A DNA stretch of 16,277 nucleotides from Candidatus Rifleibacteriota bacterium (GCA_029564115.1 JAKQQP010000643.1:1-16277); one strand, 5' to 3'. Shown: positions 1-8,702, numbered from the stretch's first letter. Numbers and translations are program-made. Notes: a model not told the origin generated them from the letters alone.

Positions 1-2640
1 GGTTCGCGAGTATGAAACTCCGACACCAGCATTGCCAAGATCGGGGTTAGTGGTTATCAGAGGATCACTTTTTGTGACTACACCAGAGAGCTTTGTCTCG
101 AGGATGCGTTCAGAATAGCCCGGGTAACCCGATATCGCGCCTTCATAAATATTGAAAACGACGACACCGACATCTCTAGCCATGTAAAATTCATAAGAAA
201 GTGTAGAAGTCGTATCATCCGGAAAGACCGTGTAAGAATTCCAGACCACTCTGACTGCATTTTCATAGCTGCCGATTGGAGTGCCGATTGCCACCTGGCC
301 GGTGACTGTAATGTCAACGGTAGTAACTTCACCGGTAGAATAGTTCTGCACGAATTGGCTCGTTGCGTTTTCATTATACCAGGCATTGTAGAGTTTATAG
401 GGTGTGCCACCATTTATCTCGGGACAATACTGCCAGATATTGCCATCGATATCGACGCCACGGTAAAAAGTCAGATCGAGCTCGGCCTGAGCGCGTAAAG
501 CCTTTTTTACAGACGGGCTGGTCGAAGGTCGAATATTCACAGCCGGACCAGGAAATGAGATGGGCACCGAAGAGTCTGTAGACTCTTTGTAAAAAGTTAC
601 GTTATTGCCGCCCACCGACAAAACGATAGTATCGTTCAGGGTCGAAACCAATGTGCGATTCTCCAGGACTTCTTCCGTTTCTCCGGGGATAAGCTGCGCA
701 TAAGTATATTCATCACCCGGAACGGTAGGATAATAATTACTCATGTAAAAAGTTCCGAGAGGGGTAAGAGCGGTGATCGTGTAGTTCATGGTGCCTACGG
801 TTCCGAGAGAGTCGGTGGCAGAAACCACGACGTTGAACGATCCCTGGGTTATACCTGAAGAAATAGTTCCCGACATTTCGCCGGTAGACGAAATCGTGAT
901 AAATTCAGGCGCTCCGGTAATAGACCACCTGACAGCGCCAACCTGATTCTGGGCGGCAAACTGCACAGAGGTAATTTTCTGGCCGATATAGGCGGCCTGC
1001 GAAGTGGACGGAGCAGAAACGATTATGGGCGCCGGATCTACGACCTCAACCGTATAAATCATAGATCCAGTGCCACCAGCCGAATCTTCTACACTTACGA
1101 TGATCTGGTATGATCCCGGAGCGGTTTCAGAAGGCACGCTGCCAGAAAGAACACCTGTCTCCGAAATTTGAGTATTCGGAAACGGACTGCTGAGTACCCA
1201 TGAAAAGGCACCAACAGCGTTTTCAACTGAAAACTGCACATCTACCATGGCCTGCCCTCTGACAACGCTTTGAGAAGAGGTTAGAGTCGAGATGCTTATG
1301 GCAGGACGTTCAGTCAGAGTCAGGTCGAACTGCTTAGTGCCGGTTCTGCCGTAAATATCTGCAGCTGTTACTTTTACAGGGTAAACGGTCAATTCTGAAG
1401 CGCTGTCAGGAGTGCCGGCGAGCTCACCGGTCGAACTGATTGTAACTCCTGCAGGGGCTCCTGAGATTGTCCAGGTGTATGGTGATGTCCCGCCGGTGGC
1501 AGAAAATTGGACAACCGTTATAGTCTGACCGATTATCACCGACTGAGAATCAGATACGGAAGCAACAACAGGATTGTTGCTGTCAACCTTGCCGTTGACG
1601 GATCTTTCAAAAAGCAGCTCCACTACCTGCGGTGTCGTGTAAGTGAAGCCGTAGCGTTCGATACCAACGACTCCTATTCCATCAGCGAAATAAAGAACAG
1701 ACTTTTCTGTAGAGCTTTCGGTCGGGGTTTCGCCAGGGTAAGAATAAGTAGAAGCCTGGTAAACCGGGGTGACAGAAAAAGTTCGCAGCGGTGTAGTCAG
1801 AAGTTTGGTTTGAGTACCAACAGTGTTGGTAGTGATAATAGTTTCGTAGCCAGTATATTCGGTGATCGTGTCGGTTTCACCGGGGGCATAAGCGGCCCGC
1901 ATGATTCGATAAGGCTGACCTTCGTTGACAGACGGAGAATACGCCCATATTTCACCGATGCCGTTACGCCCAAGATAGGTATCGTTGCCGTCAAAAAGCT
2001 GCGCGCGCTTGTTGACTGGCATGCCATAGGTGTTGGTGTATTTATAAAAAACGATACCGTTTGCCTGATAAGTTTCAGTATCAGAAATAGTTGTGCTGTA
2101 AAAGCTTTTGTATTCAGGGTTTTCAGGGTCAGACACATAATAAACCATGCTGGAACCAGGAACTATCGGAAAATAATTGGCGGAATTAAAGGCGACGGCG
2201 CCAGATTCTTCAAGATCTATGGCCTCGATGAACCAGACGCCCTGATCCTGGACCATTGTAAAAACAAGCCAAAGAGTAGTGCCGTTGGACATAACCTTTG
2301 AAGCTCTGACAATAGCCGCATCCGGAGCAACCTGATTGATGTCGGCCGGGTTAACCATAAATTCCCAGCTTTCGTTATCGGAAGGATCATTTATATTCTG
2401 CCCAAAATCCTGAACGTAAAGGATTTTTGTAGTCTGCTCGACGTCTACTGTCTGGGCGAACAGACCTGCGTAAGATGAATCTTTTGCCTGCACAGCTGCG
2501 GCAAAGCGATCGAGAGTCGCGGTAATACCCGCCACATCTTTTTCGAATGCAACACTGCCACTGCCACCACCACCCATGCACCCGCACATGGCAAAGATCG
2601 AAACAAATACACAAAAGGCCAGAAACCTGATTTTTTTCAT
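1..2640 (-). CDS. Large surface lipoprotein with NTF2-like and Ig-like domains (3' end outside window)
   Basis: An uninterrupted reading frame of 880 codons runs from ATG at 2638-2640 off the left edge. A Shine-Dalgarno AGAGGT lies about 9 nt upstream. The N-terminus (MKKIRFLAFCVFVSIFAMCG, then C21) is a signal peptide with a lipobox-like MCGC; residues 22-28 are Gly/Ser-rich, so it is probably lipidated at C21. Residues about 33-145 look like an NTF2/SnoaL-like fold ending in VWFIEAIDLEE. Residues 155-345 and 635-845 are two copies of one unrecognised domain, sharing NY[FY]Pxx PG, GxIWxYxPxxNxGxPY (229-244 and 733-748) and [IV]GVV. Between them are three cadherin/Ig-like repeats (about 355-445, 446-537, 538-624), each with an [IQ]xS(E/S)TGxLxG-type motif. 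A fourth seems to start near 855. It is the last gene seen of a three-gene operon, 37 nt after the beta-barrel gene. Function is unknown; a surface or adhesive role is inference. Confidence 0.88.
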   Translation of the reverse strand, partial: MKKIRFLAFCVFVSIFAMCGCMGGGGSGSVAFEKDVAGITATLDRFAAAVQAKDSSYAGLFAQTVDVEQTTKILYVQDFGQNINDPSDNESWEFMVNPADINQVAPDAAIVRASKVMSNGTTLWLVFTMVQDQGVWFIEAIDLEESGAVAFNSANYFPIVPGSSMVYYVSDPENPEYKSFYSTTISDTETYQANGIVFYKYTNTYGMPVNKRAQLFDGNDTYLGRNGIGEIWAYSPSVNEGQPYRIMRAAYAPGETDTITEYTGYETIITTNTVGTQTKLLTTPLRTFSVTPVYQASTYSYPGETPTESSTEKSVLYFADGIGVVGIERYGFTYTTPQVVELLFERSVNGKVDSNNPVVASVSDSQSVIIGQTITVVQFSATGGTSPYTWTISGAPAGVTISSTGELAGTPDSASELTVYPVKVTAADIYGRTGTKQFDLTLTERPAISISTLTSSQSVVRGQAMVDVQFSVENAVGAFSWVLSSPFPNTQISETGVLSGSVPSETAPGSYQIIVSVEDSAGGTGSMIYTVEVVDPAPIIVSAPSTSQAAYIGQKITSVQFAAQNQVGAVRWSITGAPEFITISSTGEMSGTISSGITQGSFNVVVSATDSLGTVGTMNYTITALTPLGTFYMSNYYPTVPGDEYTYAQLIPGETEEVLENRTLVSTLNDTIVLSVGGNNVTFYKESTDSSVPISFPGPAVNIRPSTSPSVKKALRAQAELDLTFYRGVDIDGNIWQYCPEINGGTPYKLYNAWYNENATSQFVQNYSTGEVTTVDITVTGQVAIGTPIGSYENAVRVVWNSYTVFPDDTTSTLSYEFYMARDVGVVVFNIYEGAISGYPGYSERILETKLSGVVTKSDPLITTNPDLGNAGVGVSYSRT

Positions 2641-2677
2641 GTAAATATTACCTCTGTATTACTCATAAGCGGGTGTC

Positions 2678-4663
2678 TCAGAAAGTGTATTCGAGACTTC
2701 CGAAGAATTCGGTTATGGTCATCGGGCTTGTGAAGTCCCAAAGCAGTTCCTGAGATTTCGGATCGAAGGATCGATAATACGATTTTTCCCAGGTGGCTCT
2801 GAGGCGCAGGCGCAGATCACTTTCGAGTGCGCAGCTGTATTGCAGATCAGTAATCGGCTGCGTTTCGCCTTCCCAGCCAGTGCTGACCACACCATTGCGA
2901 AAATTGAAGCGACGCCAGCTCTGGTCAAACTTCCAGTCATATTTTCTGCCTTTGGCATAGCTCAAATTTACGCCGCTCATGAGGTAGCGGTAATCTCTAT
3001 AGCCCAGTCGTTCGTAGATTCTCGACAGATATTCGTTATTCCAGGTCAGGCTCACGTCATTTTTCAGGCGCCAGGAAAGCTTGACGTTGTAAAGCCCCTC
3101 ATTGAATTCCATGTCTTCGCCGAGAGCATCAACTGCTCTTCTGAAATGATAATCGCTGTCATAGCGAACTTTAAAATCTTTATTGTAGTTTTTCTGCCAC
3201 ATGCTGTGAAGCCTGTGGTTTTTGTGAGCGCGGTCGCGCGAGTTTTCGTCGTTATAAACAAAGCGATAGTCGGCCTGAGCACGAGTCGAATCATCAATTT
3301 TAAAACGGGCAACAGTGAACAGGTTCAGCTCTTTGTAGCCCCTGGGTTCATCGGCGCCGTAGCTGCGAACCTGGTGCTGACCTTCGAAACCATATGACAG
3401 TTTTTCATGCATCGGCAGTTCGTAATTCAAACGAAAATAGTTGTCGAAATAACTGGCACGATAAAGGTTGATCGCTTCCTGGTCGTAAAGGCGCCGATCG
3501 AAAGTGTTCGATACCGACAACTCTGATTTATTGCCTGAATAACTACGGTTGTATTCACCATAGAAGTTCATGTTGTCGTAATCGAGATCATCAACATTCG
3601 AATAGCGACGCCAGTTACCTTTAAATTCGAAAAACACGTTGCCGTCGTTTCTGAACCAGGTTTCCTGATCGCCAAGATTGAGCTGGTAAAAATCAGAACG
3701 TGAATAGTTGGGGTATACCCTGGTCTGGTAACCGATATTAGCCAAACGTTCACGCTTGGTCCAATGATCGTTGAAAAAGACCTCGGCCAGATTGTTGCGA
3801 TAATCTTTGGTCGAGTTATCAGGGTACCAGGTGTGCTGCAGAGTGTTTTTTATGGTCCAGGCTCTGTTATCATTCTCTTTGATGAGGTAGCCCAGGGTTA
3901 GATAGTTTTCATGCACCGGTTCGTTGCGTTCACGTTTAAGAAAGCGGTCTTCTACAAAAAGCTGACGCTTTTCATCAAATTTGTAAGTCAGCGAAAGTTT
4001 TCCCTGCCGCAAATTGTTTGGTAAAGCTCTTTCGGTCGTGGTTACAGGCAATGCATTGGTCTGAGTTCTATAAACTTCGTTGCGGTTTTTAAAATCCAGC
4101 TTCAAAACACCGCTGACATCGACTTTAGATCTTTTTTCGACAGCTTTTTCGGGTTGCCCGGCTGAGGGTTCAAGTTCAGTTTCAGCGGCTTCTTTGTCTT
4201 TTGCAGGAGCTGCCTCTTCAATTTTTTCGGTCGACGGAGCCTTTTTCTTCTGATCGCGATAAACGAACCTGGTCGTGTAGAAATCTCGAATAGAGCGGTA
4301 ATAGTCATCCAGTCTCGAGAAGCCATCAAAAAGCTCGGCGCGATCGGCCGGCTGGTCATTTGAAACAACGGTAAAAAGGTCTTCCATGAGATCGTAGCGC
4401 CGTTGAATGCGATTCATGCTTTCTTCAGCTTCTTCAAGAATTTCTGTCATTCTTTTGCTGCCGGGCTGAATCTCAAGATTATCAATGCGGCGGTCAAGTT
4501 CTTCAAGACGTCGCATGGTATTGGCAAAGTCTGGTTCATAGCGACGAAATGCATTCAAAGCCCCTTCTGACTGCTTTGAAATCGCAAAAGCCGAAGTGCA
4601 AACAAAAATTGCCGCAAAAACCAGCACGACAAGAAGGTTTCCGTTTATGTAATTGGTTCTCAT
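2678..4663 (-). CDS. Outer-membrane beta-barrel protein with N-terminal coiled coil
   Basis: This is a 661-residue secreted protein. Residues 1-27 form a signal peptide, with likely cleavage after SAFA. Residues 30-130 are highly charged and helical, probably coiled coil. Residues 138-180 are a Lys/Glu/Ala/Pro-rich linker. From about residue 182 to the end, alternating hydrophobic, aromatic and charged residues suggest many amphipathic beta strands, and the protein ends in SLEYTF with a terminal Phe, the usual BAM-recognised outer-membrane signature. I chose ATG at 4661-4663 because a GAGG lies 6 nt upstream, overlapping the stop of the preceding gene. A GTG four codons earlier (4673-4675) is in frame but has no ribosome site. 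The gene sits between a FecR-domain gene and a lipoprotein gene, so a joint envelope role is likely. No specific family was recognised; a porin-like or secretion channel is possible. Confidence 0.85.
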   Translation of the reverse strand: MRTNYINGNLLVVLVFAAIFVCTSAFAISKQSEGALNAFRRYEPDFANTMRRLEELDRRIDNLEIQPGSKRMTEILEEAEESMNRIQRRYDLMEDLFTVVSNDQPADRAELFDGFSRLDDYYRSIRDFYTTRFVYRDQKKKAPSTEKIEEAAPAKDKEAAETELEPSAGQPEKAVEKRSKVDVSGVLKLDFKNRNEVYRTQTNALPVTTTERALPNNLRQGKLSLTYKFDEKRQLFVEDRFLKRERNEPVHENYLTLGYLIKENDNRAWTIKNTLQHTWYPDNSTKDYRNNLAEVFFNDHWTKRERLANIGYQTRVYPNYSRSDFYQLNLGDQETWFRNDGNVFFEFKGNWRRYSNVDDLDYDNMNFYGEYNRSYSGNKSELSVSNTFDRRLYDQEAINLYRASYFDNYFRLNYELPMHEKLSYGFEGQHQVRSYGADEPRGYKELNLFTVARFKIDDSTRAQADYRFVYNDENSRDRAHKNHRLHSMWQKNYNKDFKVRYDSDYHFRRAVDALGEDMEFNEGLYNVKLSWRLKNDVSLTWNNEYLSRIYERLGYRDYRYLMSGVNLSYAKGRKYDWKFDQSWRRFNFRNGVVSTGWEGETQPITDLQYSCALESDLRLRLRATWEKSYYRSFDPKSQELLWDFTSPMTITEFFGSLEYTF

Positions 4664-4671
4664 GTTAAGCC

Positions 4672-6351
4672 TCACTTCAGGAATTCTGCCAGCTGGCGTT
4701 CAAGGTCGTCGATATTTGTCTGTAACTGCTCGGCAACTATTCCCAGCTGCTGAAACCGGTCGCTGATATTCTGCCAGGTGCTTTCAAGTTCTTCGTGCTC
4801 GCTGGTTTTGAATGCCGAACGGGCAGCAGCCTTAACCGTGTTGTCATAAAGTCTCTGAGCCTTGGTATAAAGCCGTTTTACCCTGGCGAAACTGTCCATG
4901 ATTCGAAGTGATGACTTCAGGCGCCTTTCCATGGCGGTAAGGTTAGCTCTGACGCTCGCCGCATCGAGAATAGCGTTGTAATCTGCAATTTCTTTCTGCA
5001 ATATCACAAGATTATCAGAAAGAACGTCGTCGATCTGCGACATTTCAACCATAGTGGCAGCGGGAATTTCGACAACAGTCAAAGACCTGATCATGGTCGA
5101 AATAGAGGTTCGCTGGTCATTGACGGCTTTCAGCATTGCCGAAAGCTCAACATTACCAGGAGCCCGGTTCAAAACTTCGATAATTTTCTGAGTAAGCTGA
5201 TCGAGAGAACTGATGGCGTTGGCGCAGACCATATTAGCTTCTCTGAACCAGTCCTGGCCCTGACCCGACGGATTTGCCGAAAGCACCGCTCTCACAGAAT
5301 CAACTTCGGCGGTAACCTGAGCAAATTCAGTACGCAGCATTTCAATTTCTGGCCCAAAGTCTTCCGTCAGGGAGGAGAATTTGAACTGATAACGGATTAT
5401 TTTACTGATCTGAGAGCGGTAACTGTCCTGTTTTGTCTGGACAGCGGCAATCTCGCGCATGAATGAGGCTAATCTGGTGTTATCGGCAGCGGTAACCCCA
5501 GGAGCTGCTGCTGCTGATTCAACCTTTTTGCGCAAGGTATTCAAAATGAGGTTGTCTTCCAGAATTACACCGATAAAGCGTTCGGCATCACGACGGATTT
5601 CGGCCACATCCGCTTCTTCAACGGCAGACATAGCGACCAGTTTGTTAAAAGATTCATTGATACGGGCAAATTCTGAAGCTTCACTATCGAGAATGCTTTT
5701 CAAAACTTCCGGAATTTCATTCATCTGGATAGTTTCACCCATTCGAGAAGTTTCATTTTCCCATTTTTGCTGTTCGTTGCTGATATTGATTTCAATCTTT
5801 TCGGTTTTTCCACCAGCTTTAACGATCAGTTCTTCGCCTTCTTTAACGGCTACTTTTTCGCGGCTTTCTTTAATCAGAACTTCGGCCATACCGCGCAGCA
5901 CCTGAATTCTGTCTTCACTGCGACTGGTTGAACAGGTAATGTTGGTACCCTTGATACCGGCGACAGCCTGGCTCATTTCGACTTCCATGCTGCCATTGCC
6001 AACCATTTTTTTAACGTTAACCCAGATGTTACCCGCCACCAGCTCTATTTTATTCTCTTTACCGGTTGGAGTATTGAGAATGACGATACTTTCAGGCTTG
6101 ATAACAAAAGTGCTCATGTCAGCCATACTTAGAATAGCACCCGACTCTTCTTTAGTTCTGATTCGATCGTCAACCAGAAGGGGCATATCGAGTTCGGCGA
6201 ATTCATAGGCATCATCGTCTTCGGCATTAGGGCGAACACTTACTTCGCCGTAAATATCAGAAAACTTGATTCCTGAATCCTGGCCTTCACGGGCAAAACA
6301 ATGGGAACAAAGCAACAACAAAAAAACCAGCAACAAACCTGTTCGTTTCAT
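4672..6351 (-). CDS. Periplasmic FecR-domain protein with long helical C-terminus
   Basis: This is a 559-residue protein. Residues 1-20 are a signal peptide (MKRTGLLLVF onward, with SHCFA before the cleavage site). Residues about 27-190 match the FecR domain pattern: GEVSVRPN near the start, a central LVDDRIRTKEESGAIL, a VAGNIWVNVKKM strand, the AVAGIKGTNITC segment, and a final EKVAVKEGEELIVKAGG. Residues about 205-559 are almost entirely helical and polar, likely a long coiled-coil stalk, with an Ala-rich break near 280-290. Unlike FecR anti-sigma partners it has no cytoplasmic domain or internal membrane helix, and no ECF sigma gene is adjacent, so it is probably structural. I chose ATG at 6349-6351: it begins the signal peptide and has GAGGAG (6362-6367) 10 nt upstream, whereas the open frame extends to 6429 with no signal-like start. 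It is the first gene of the FecR/barrel/lipoprotein operon. Confidence 0.87.
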   Translation of the reverse strand: MKRTGLLLVFLLLLCSHCFAREGQDSGIKFSDIYGEVSVRPNAEDDDAYEFAELDMPLLVDDRIRTKEESGAILSMADMSTFVIKPESIVILNTPTGKENKIELVAGNIWVNVKKMVGNGSMEVEMSQAVAGIKGTNITCSTSRSEDRIQVLRGMAEVLIKESREKVAVKEGEELIVKAGGKTEKIEINISNEQQKWENETSRMGETIQMNEIPEVLKSILDSEASEFARINESFNKLVAMSAVEEADVAEIRRDAERFIGVILEDNLILNTLRKKVESAAAAPGVTAADNTRLASFMREIAAVQTKQDSYRSQISKIIRYQFKFSSLTEDFGPEIEMLRTEFAQVTAEVDSVRAVLSANPSGQGQDWFREANMVCANAISSLDQLTQKIIEVLNRAPGNVELSAMLKAVNDQRTSISTMIRSLTVVEIPAATMVEMSQIDDVLSDNLVILQKEIADYNAILDAASVRANLTAMERRLKSSLRIMDSFARVKRLYTKAQRLYDNTVKAAARSAFKTSEHEELESTWQNISDRFQQLGIVAEQLQTNIDDLERQLAEFLK

Positions 6352-6361
6352 TTGGGCGAAA

Positions 6362-6367
6362 CTCCTC
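6362..6367 (-). promoter_or_regulatory. Ribosome binding site of the FecR-domain gene
   Basis: On the minus strand this reads GAGGAG, 10 nt before the ATG at 6351. It decides the start, because the longer in-frame extension to 6429 has no comparable site and would bury the signal peptide. Confidence 0.7.
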
Positions 6368-6380
6368 AAGAAAAGCTTTT

Positions 6381-6501
6381 CTCTGACTTTTATATGTACA
6401 ACACAAACATTTTTTGATAACACGCTCAAGGAACAACGGTCAAGGAAAGTTTATCGAGAGGGTTAAACAGCGACTTTTACTCTCTCTCTCTCTGACTTTT
6501 A
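6381..6501 (-). repeat. Three direct repeats of TAAAAGTC with a (CT)7 tract upstream of the FecR operon
   Basis: In the 170-bp gap between the M23 gene and the FecR gene the + strand 8-mer GACTTTTA (TAAAAGTC in the direction of transcription) occurs at 6385-6392, 6472-6479 and 6494-6501. The second and third copies exactly bound a perfect dinucleotide tract (CT)7 at 6480-6493. The first and third share a longer 14-bp match, CTCTGACTTTTATA (6381-6394 and 6490-6503). The third copy also lies within a 12-bp palindrome, CTTTTATAAAAG (6496-6507). Repeated AT-rich units before an operon suggest binding sites or duplicated promoter elements; I could not assign clear -35/-10 boxes. No terminator for the M23 gene was seen here. 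Confidence 0.6.
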
Positions 6502-6521
6502 TAAAAGACAAAATGCTCTAA

Positions 6522-8489
6522 TCACTTTTTGATAGTCCTGACGGTTGTTTTGACATTCTGCGCGTGGTCTGCGATCTTCAGCGTTATGCGGTGTGGCAGA
6601 GTCTTGTCTGGTTTGACCACGTAAATTTCTGCTTTGTCAGGGTCAGAATACACCTCAGTTGAAACACCATTGATTTCGGCCCAGGCGCCGAGATAGTCGA
6701 CCCCCTTGCCAATATCGGATACTTTAAAAACATAGCATTTACCAAGATTATAGTGATCGATCTGGCGTGAATAGCTTACTGCAGGCGGCAGCTGATCTTC
6801 TAAAATCACGTATTTACCGCCGGTAATGGCGGTAAAGGTAAGATTTCCGCCAGCGCTCTTCTCACCGTTGTATGAATACTTTCCCGGGGCGTTAACATTG
6901 TAGATACCGAGTTTTTTGATATCGCCGCTGTAACTGTTCGGCGAAATCATCAATTTCACCTCTGAATTGAAGACGACATTATCAGGAGACAAACTCCATA
7001 CCGGGCTGTATGGCTGCAACCAGCCGCGTTTCACGTCTCCTCCGAAGCCTGGAGCAGAATCTACTATCGTCATGGCTGCAAAAACAGGGAAATTAACGCT
7101 GCCGGCGGGGAATTCAACCCGGGCGCCATTGCCCGGATGCAACTCACCACCAGCCTTGTCTATAAAGGTGGTTTCGGGAAGGATACGTCGCTCACCGATC
7201 CAGGCTCCGCCCTGCCAGCGCGATTCCTGTTCAAAAGCAATTTCGACAAAGCCCGATCTTATTATGCATGGCTGGTATGAAGACTTACCAGTTCTGTCTT
7301 TTACGGCTACGCGGCCATATTCGGTTTTTCTGTTGTCGTTTTTAGCGAAAGTTCCGATGGCAATGAGGCTAAAGTTTGTCTGCGCTATTTTAGCAAAATT
7401 ACAGGCAGCCAGTTGCTCTTCAGAAATTCTTGGGTCGAAATTTATATTCTCTGCCGTCAACATGCCAGAGGCATCGATCGTGTTGTTGCCGTAGTCAGAA
7501 GCCTGCAGAGAAAAAGAAAATTTGCCATCGATGAAATCAGAACTGGCGACACACCCGCTCCAGGCAGGATAATCAGCGGCAAAAGGCAGAGTATCAAAGG
7601 GCCATTTGAAAAAATTATAAACATAACCGGTATTTTTCATGTTTGACTTGAAATAGTCATAAACCCATGGACACTGGTTGTTATCAGCATAACTGAATTT
7701 ATGAAACACTCTTTCGACAAGAGTCTTGTCAACACTTCGCAAGGTTATCCGCTCGACGCCATAACGATTTCCTGCACCGTTGGTATCAGAGATTCCGGCC
7801 TGCATGGCAACTTTTCCGAAGACTTTCGGACTACTTTCCAGGGTCCATGAGCCTTTTTTGGAATTTTTCAACTCTATCGTCGCCGGCAGAAAACTGTCGT
7901 TGATGACAGTGAGGTGCTCCATTGGCTCAAGATAAAATGAATGGAACACTGGATAAATACTGTCTGAAGGTCGAAAACCAAAGACAGCCGGCGCGATGGG
8001 CTCGTCCTGCAGAGTTCGCAATTCAAAGTGCAGATGAGAAGGCCCCACACCGGTGTCGCCCGACAGCGCCACCACCTGACCCTTTTTGACAGGAAACCGG
8101 TCTGCCGAGAAGAAATCGTTGATGCCAAAGCGCTGCCCCATTTTTTTCAATTTCCCATCGACATATTCCTTAAGTGGCCCGGTGAAGTCCTGAAGATGAC
8201 CGTAGACCACACGAGTTTCCAGGGACGGGTGATCGATGTATAAGGCATAGCCATAACCTCGAAATTGAACGCTGGCCCTGGAAATAAAACCATCGGCGAT
8301 GGCCCGCACCGGGAACCCGTTTTTCTGTTGCGTGCGCAAGTCGATCCCGGCATGAAAGCGCATACCTCTGAACTCGGCAAAACTCGAACTTTGGGAAATT
8401 TCTATCGACAACGGCCAAAGCACGCCGTCAGCCATGAGAGAAACAGGAGATATCAGGACGGCCAGGAGCATGAAGAACAATTTTTTCAA
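6522..8489 (-). CDS. Secreted M23/LytM-family metallopeptidase
   Basis: Predicted to cleave peptidoglycan cross-bridge peptides in the periplasm. Numbering from the TTG start gives 655 residues. Residues 1-20 are a signal peptide. The M23 domain covers about 24-175 and keeps the full zinc site: H46 and D50 in FHAGID, H98 in YGHL, and H152/H154 in GPSHLHFEL. About 480 further residues, mostly beta-rich, have no recognised catalytic motif; the last 100 look like an Ig-type fold. This architecture is longer than typical LytM proteins. I favour TTG at 8487-8489: it has GGAG (8496-8499) 6 nt upstream and begins a well-formed signal peptide (MKKLFFMLLAVLISPVSLMA). The frame is open back to GTG at 8538-8540, which has no ribosome site and would add 17 residues. 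It is divergent from fliK. A link to flagellar wall remodelling is possible, but only from position. Confidence 0.88.
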   Translation of the reverse strand: MKKLFFMLLAVLISPVSLMADGVLWPLSIEISQSSSFAEFRGMRFHAGIDLRTQQKNGFPVRAIADGFISRASVQFRGYGYALYIDHPSLETRVVYGHLQDFTGPLKEYVDGKLKKMGQRFGINDFFSADRFPVKKGQVVALSGDTGVGPSHLHFELRTLQDEPIAPAVFGFRPSDSIYPVFHSFYLEPMEHLTVINDSFLPATIELKNSKKGSWTLESSPKVFGKVAMQAGISDTNGAGNRYGVERITLRSVDKTLVERVFHKFSYADNNQCPWVYDYFKSNMKNTGYVYNFFKWPFDTLPFAADYPAWSGCVASSDFIDGKFSFSLQASDYGNNTIDASGMLTAENINFDPRISEEQLAACNFAKIAQTNFSLIAIGTFAKNDNRKTEYGRVAVKDRTGKSSYQPCIIRSGFVEIAFEQESRWQGGAWIGERRILPETTFIDKAGGELHPGNGARVEFPAGSVNFPVFAAMTIVDSAPGFGGDVKRGWLQPYSPVWSLSPDNVVFNSEVKLMISPNSYSGDIKKLGIYNVNAPGKYSYNGEKSAGGNLTFTAITGGKYVILEDQLPPAVSYSRQIDHYNLGKCYVFKVSDIGKGVDYLGAWAEINGVSTEVYSDPDKAEIYVVKPDKTLPHRITLKIADHAQNVKTTVRTIKK

Positions 8490-8495
8490 GGGTTT

Positions 8496-8499
8496 CTCC
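8496..8499 (-). promoter_or_regulatory. Ribosome binding site supporting a TTG start of the M23 gene
   Basis: Minus-strand GGAG followed by six bases and TTG at 8489. This site, with the signal peptide that directly follows, favours TTG over the upstream GTG at 8540. Confidence 0.5.
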
Positions 8500-8542
8500 G
8501 ATCTGACCGGAAAGTGATCCGGAAAATTAACTCGGTGCACAA

Positions 8543-8570
8543 ACTATCATTTTAAGACCTCGCAGGTCAA
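8543..8570 (-). promoter_or_regulatory. Candidate sigma70-type promoter for the M23 gene
   Basis: On the minus strand TTGACC (8565-8570) is followed after 16 bases by GATAGT (8543-8548). These match the -35 box at 5 of 6 and the -10 box at 4 of 6. The transcript would start near 8536, downstream of the GTG at 8540 but upstream of the TTG at 8489, consistent with the shorter gene model. Based on pattern only. Confidence 0.35.
8556..8568. promoter_or_regulatory. Small palindrome in the divergent promoter region, possible operator
   Basis: GACCT-CGC-AGGTC is a perfect 5-bp inverted repeat with a 3-bp spacer. It overlaps the candidate -35 box of the M23 gene, a position where a repressor would act. 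It is short and could be chance. Confidence 0.25.
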
Positions 8571-8645
8571 ACCCATCTGCTTTTTCTGGCTTTTATCCTC
8601 TTGGCAATACGGATCAGGTGGTAAAGATTTTTTTTCAGAAAGTAC

Positions 8646-8673
8646 TAATGGTTAATAAAAATTACGACGATAA
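8646..8673 (+). promoter_or_regulatory. Candidate sigma28 (FliA/SigD-type) promoter for the fliK operon
   Basis: TAATGGTT (8646-8653) resembles the sigma28 -35 consensus TAAAGTTT at 6 of 8 positions. GACGATAA (8666-8673) matches the -10 consensus GCCGATAA at 7 of 8. The spacer is 12 bases against a usual 11. Transcription would start about 35-40 nt before the fliK ATG, leaving room for the strong ribosome site. A flagellar sigma factor is a natural regulator for hook and switch genes; usage is inferred from sequence. Confidence 0.45.
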
Positions 8674-8702
8674 AGATAGTGGGTAAATATAAAAAAAACA
8701 GG

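Noticed and set aside
1507..2301. 264-residue plus-strand reading frame on the left
   Set aside because: It lies opposite the lipoprotein gene, whose frame is continuous from 2640 to the edge with a signal peptide, ribosome site and repeated domains. The plus-strand product has no coherent domain.
8587..8606. Possible sigma54 promoter with TGGC and TTGGCA upstream of fliK
   Set aside because: The invariant GG and GC are not separated by the required ten bases.
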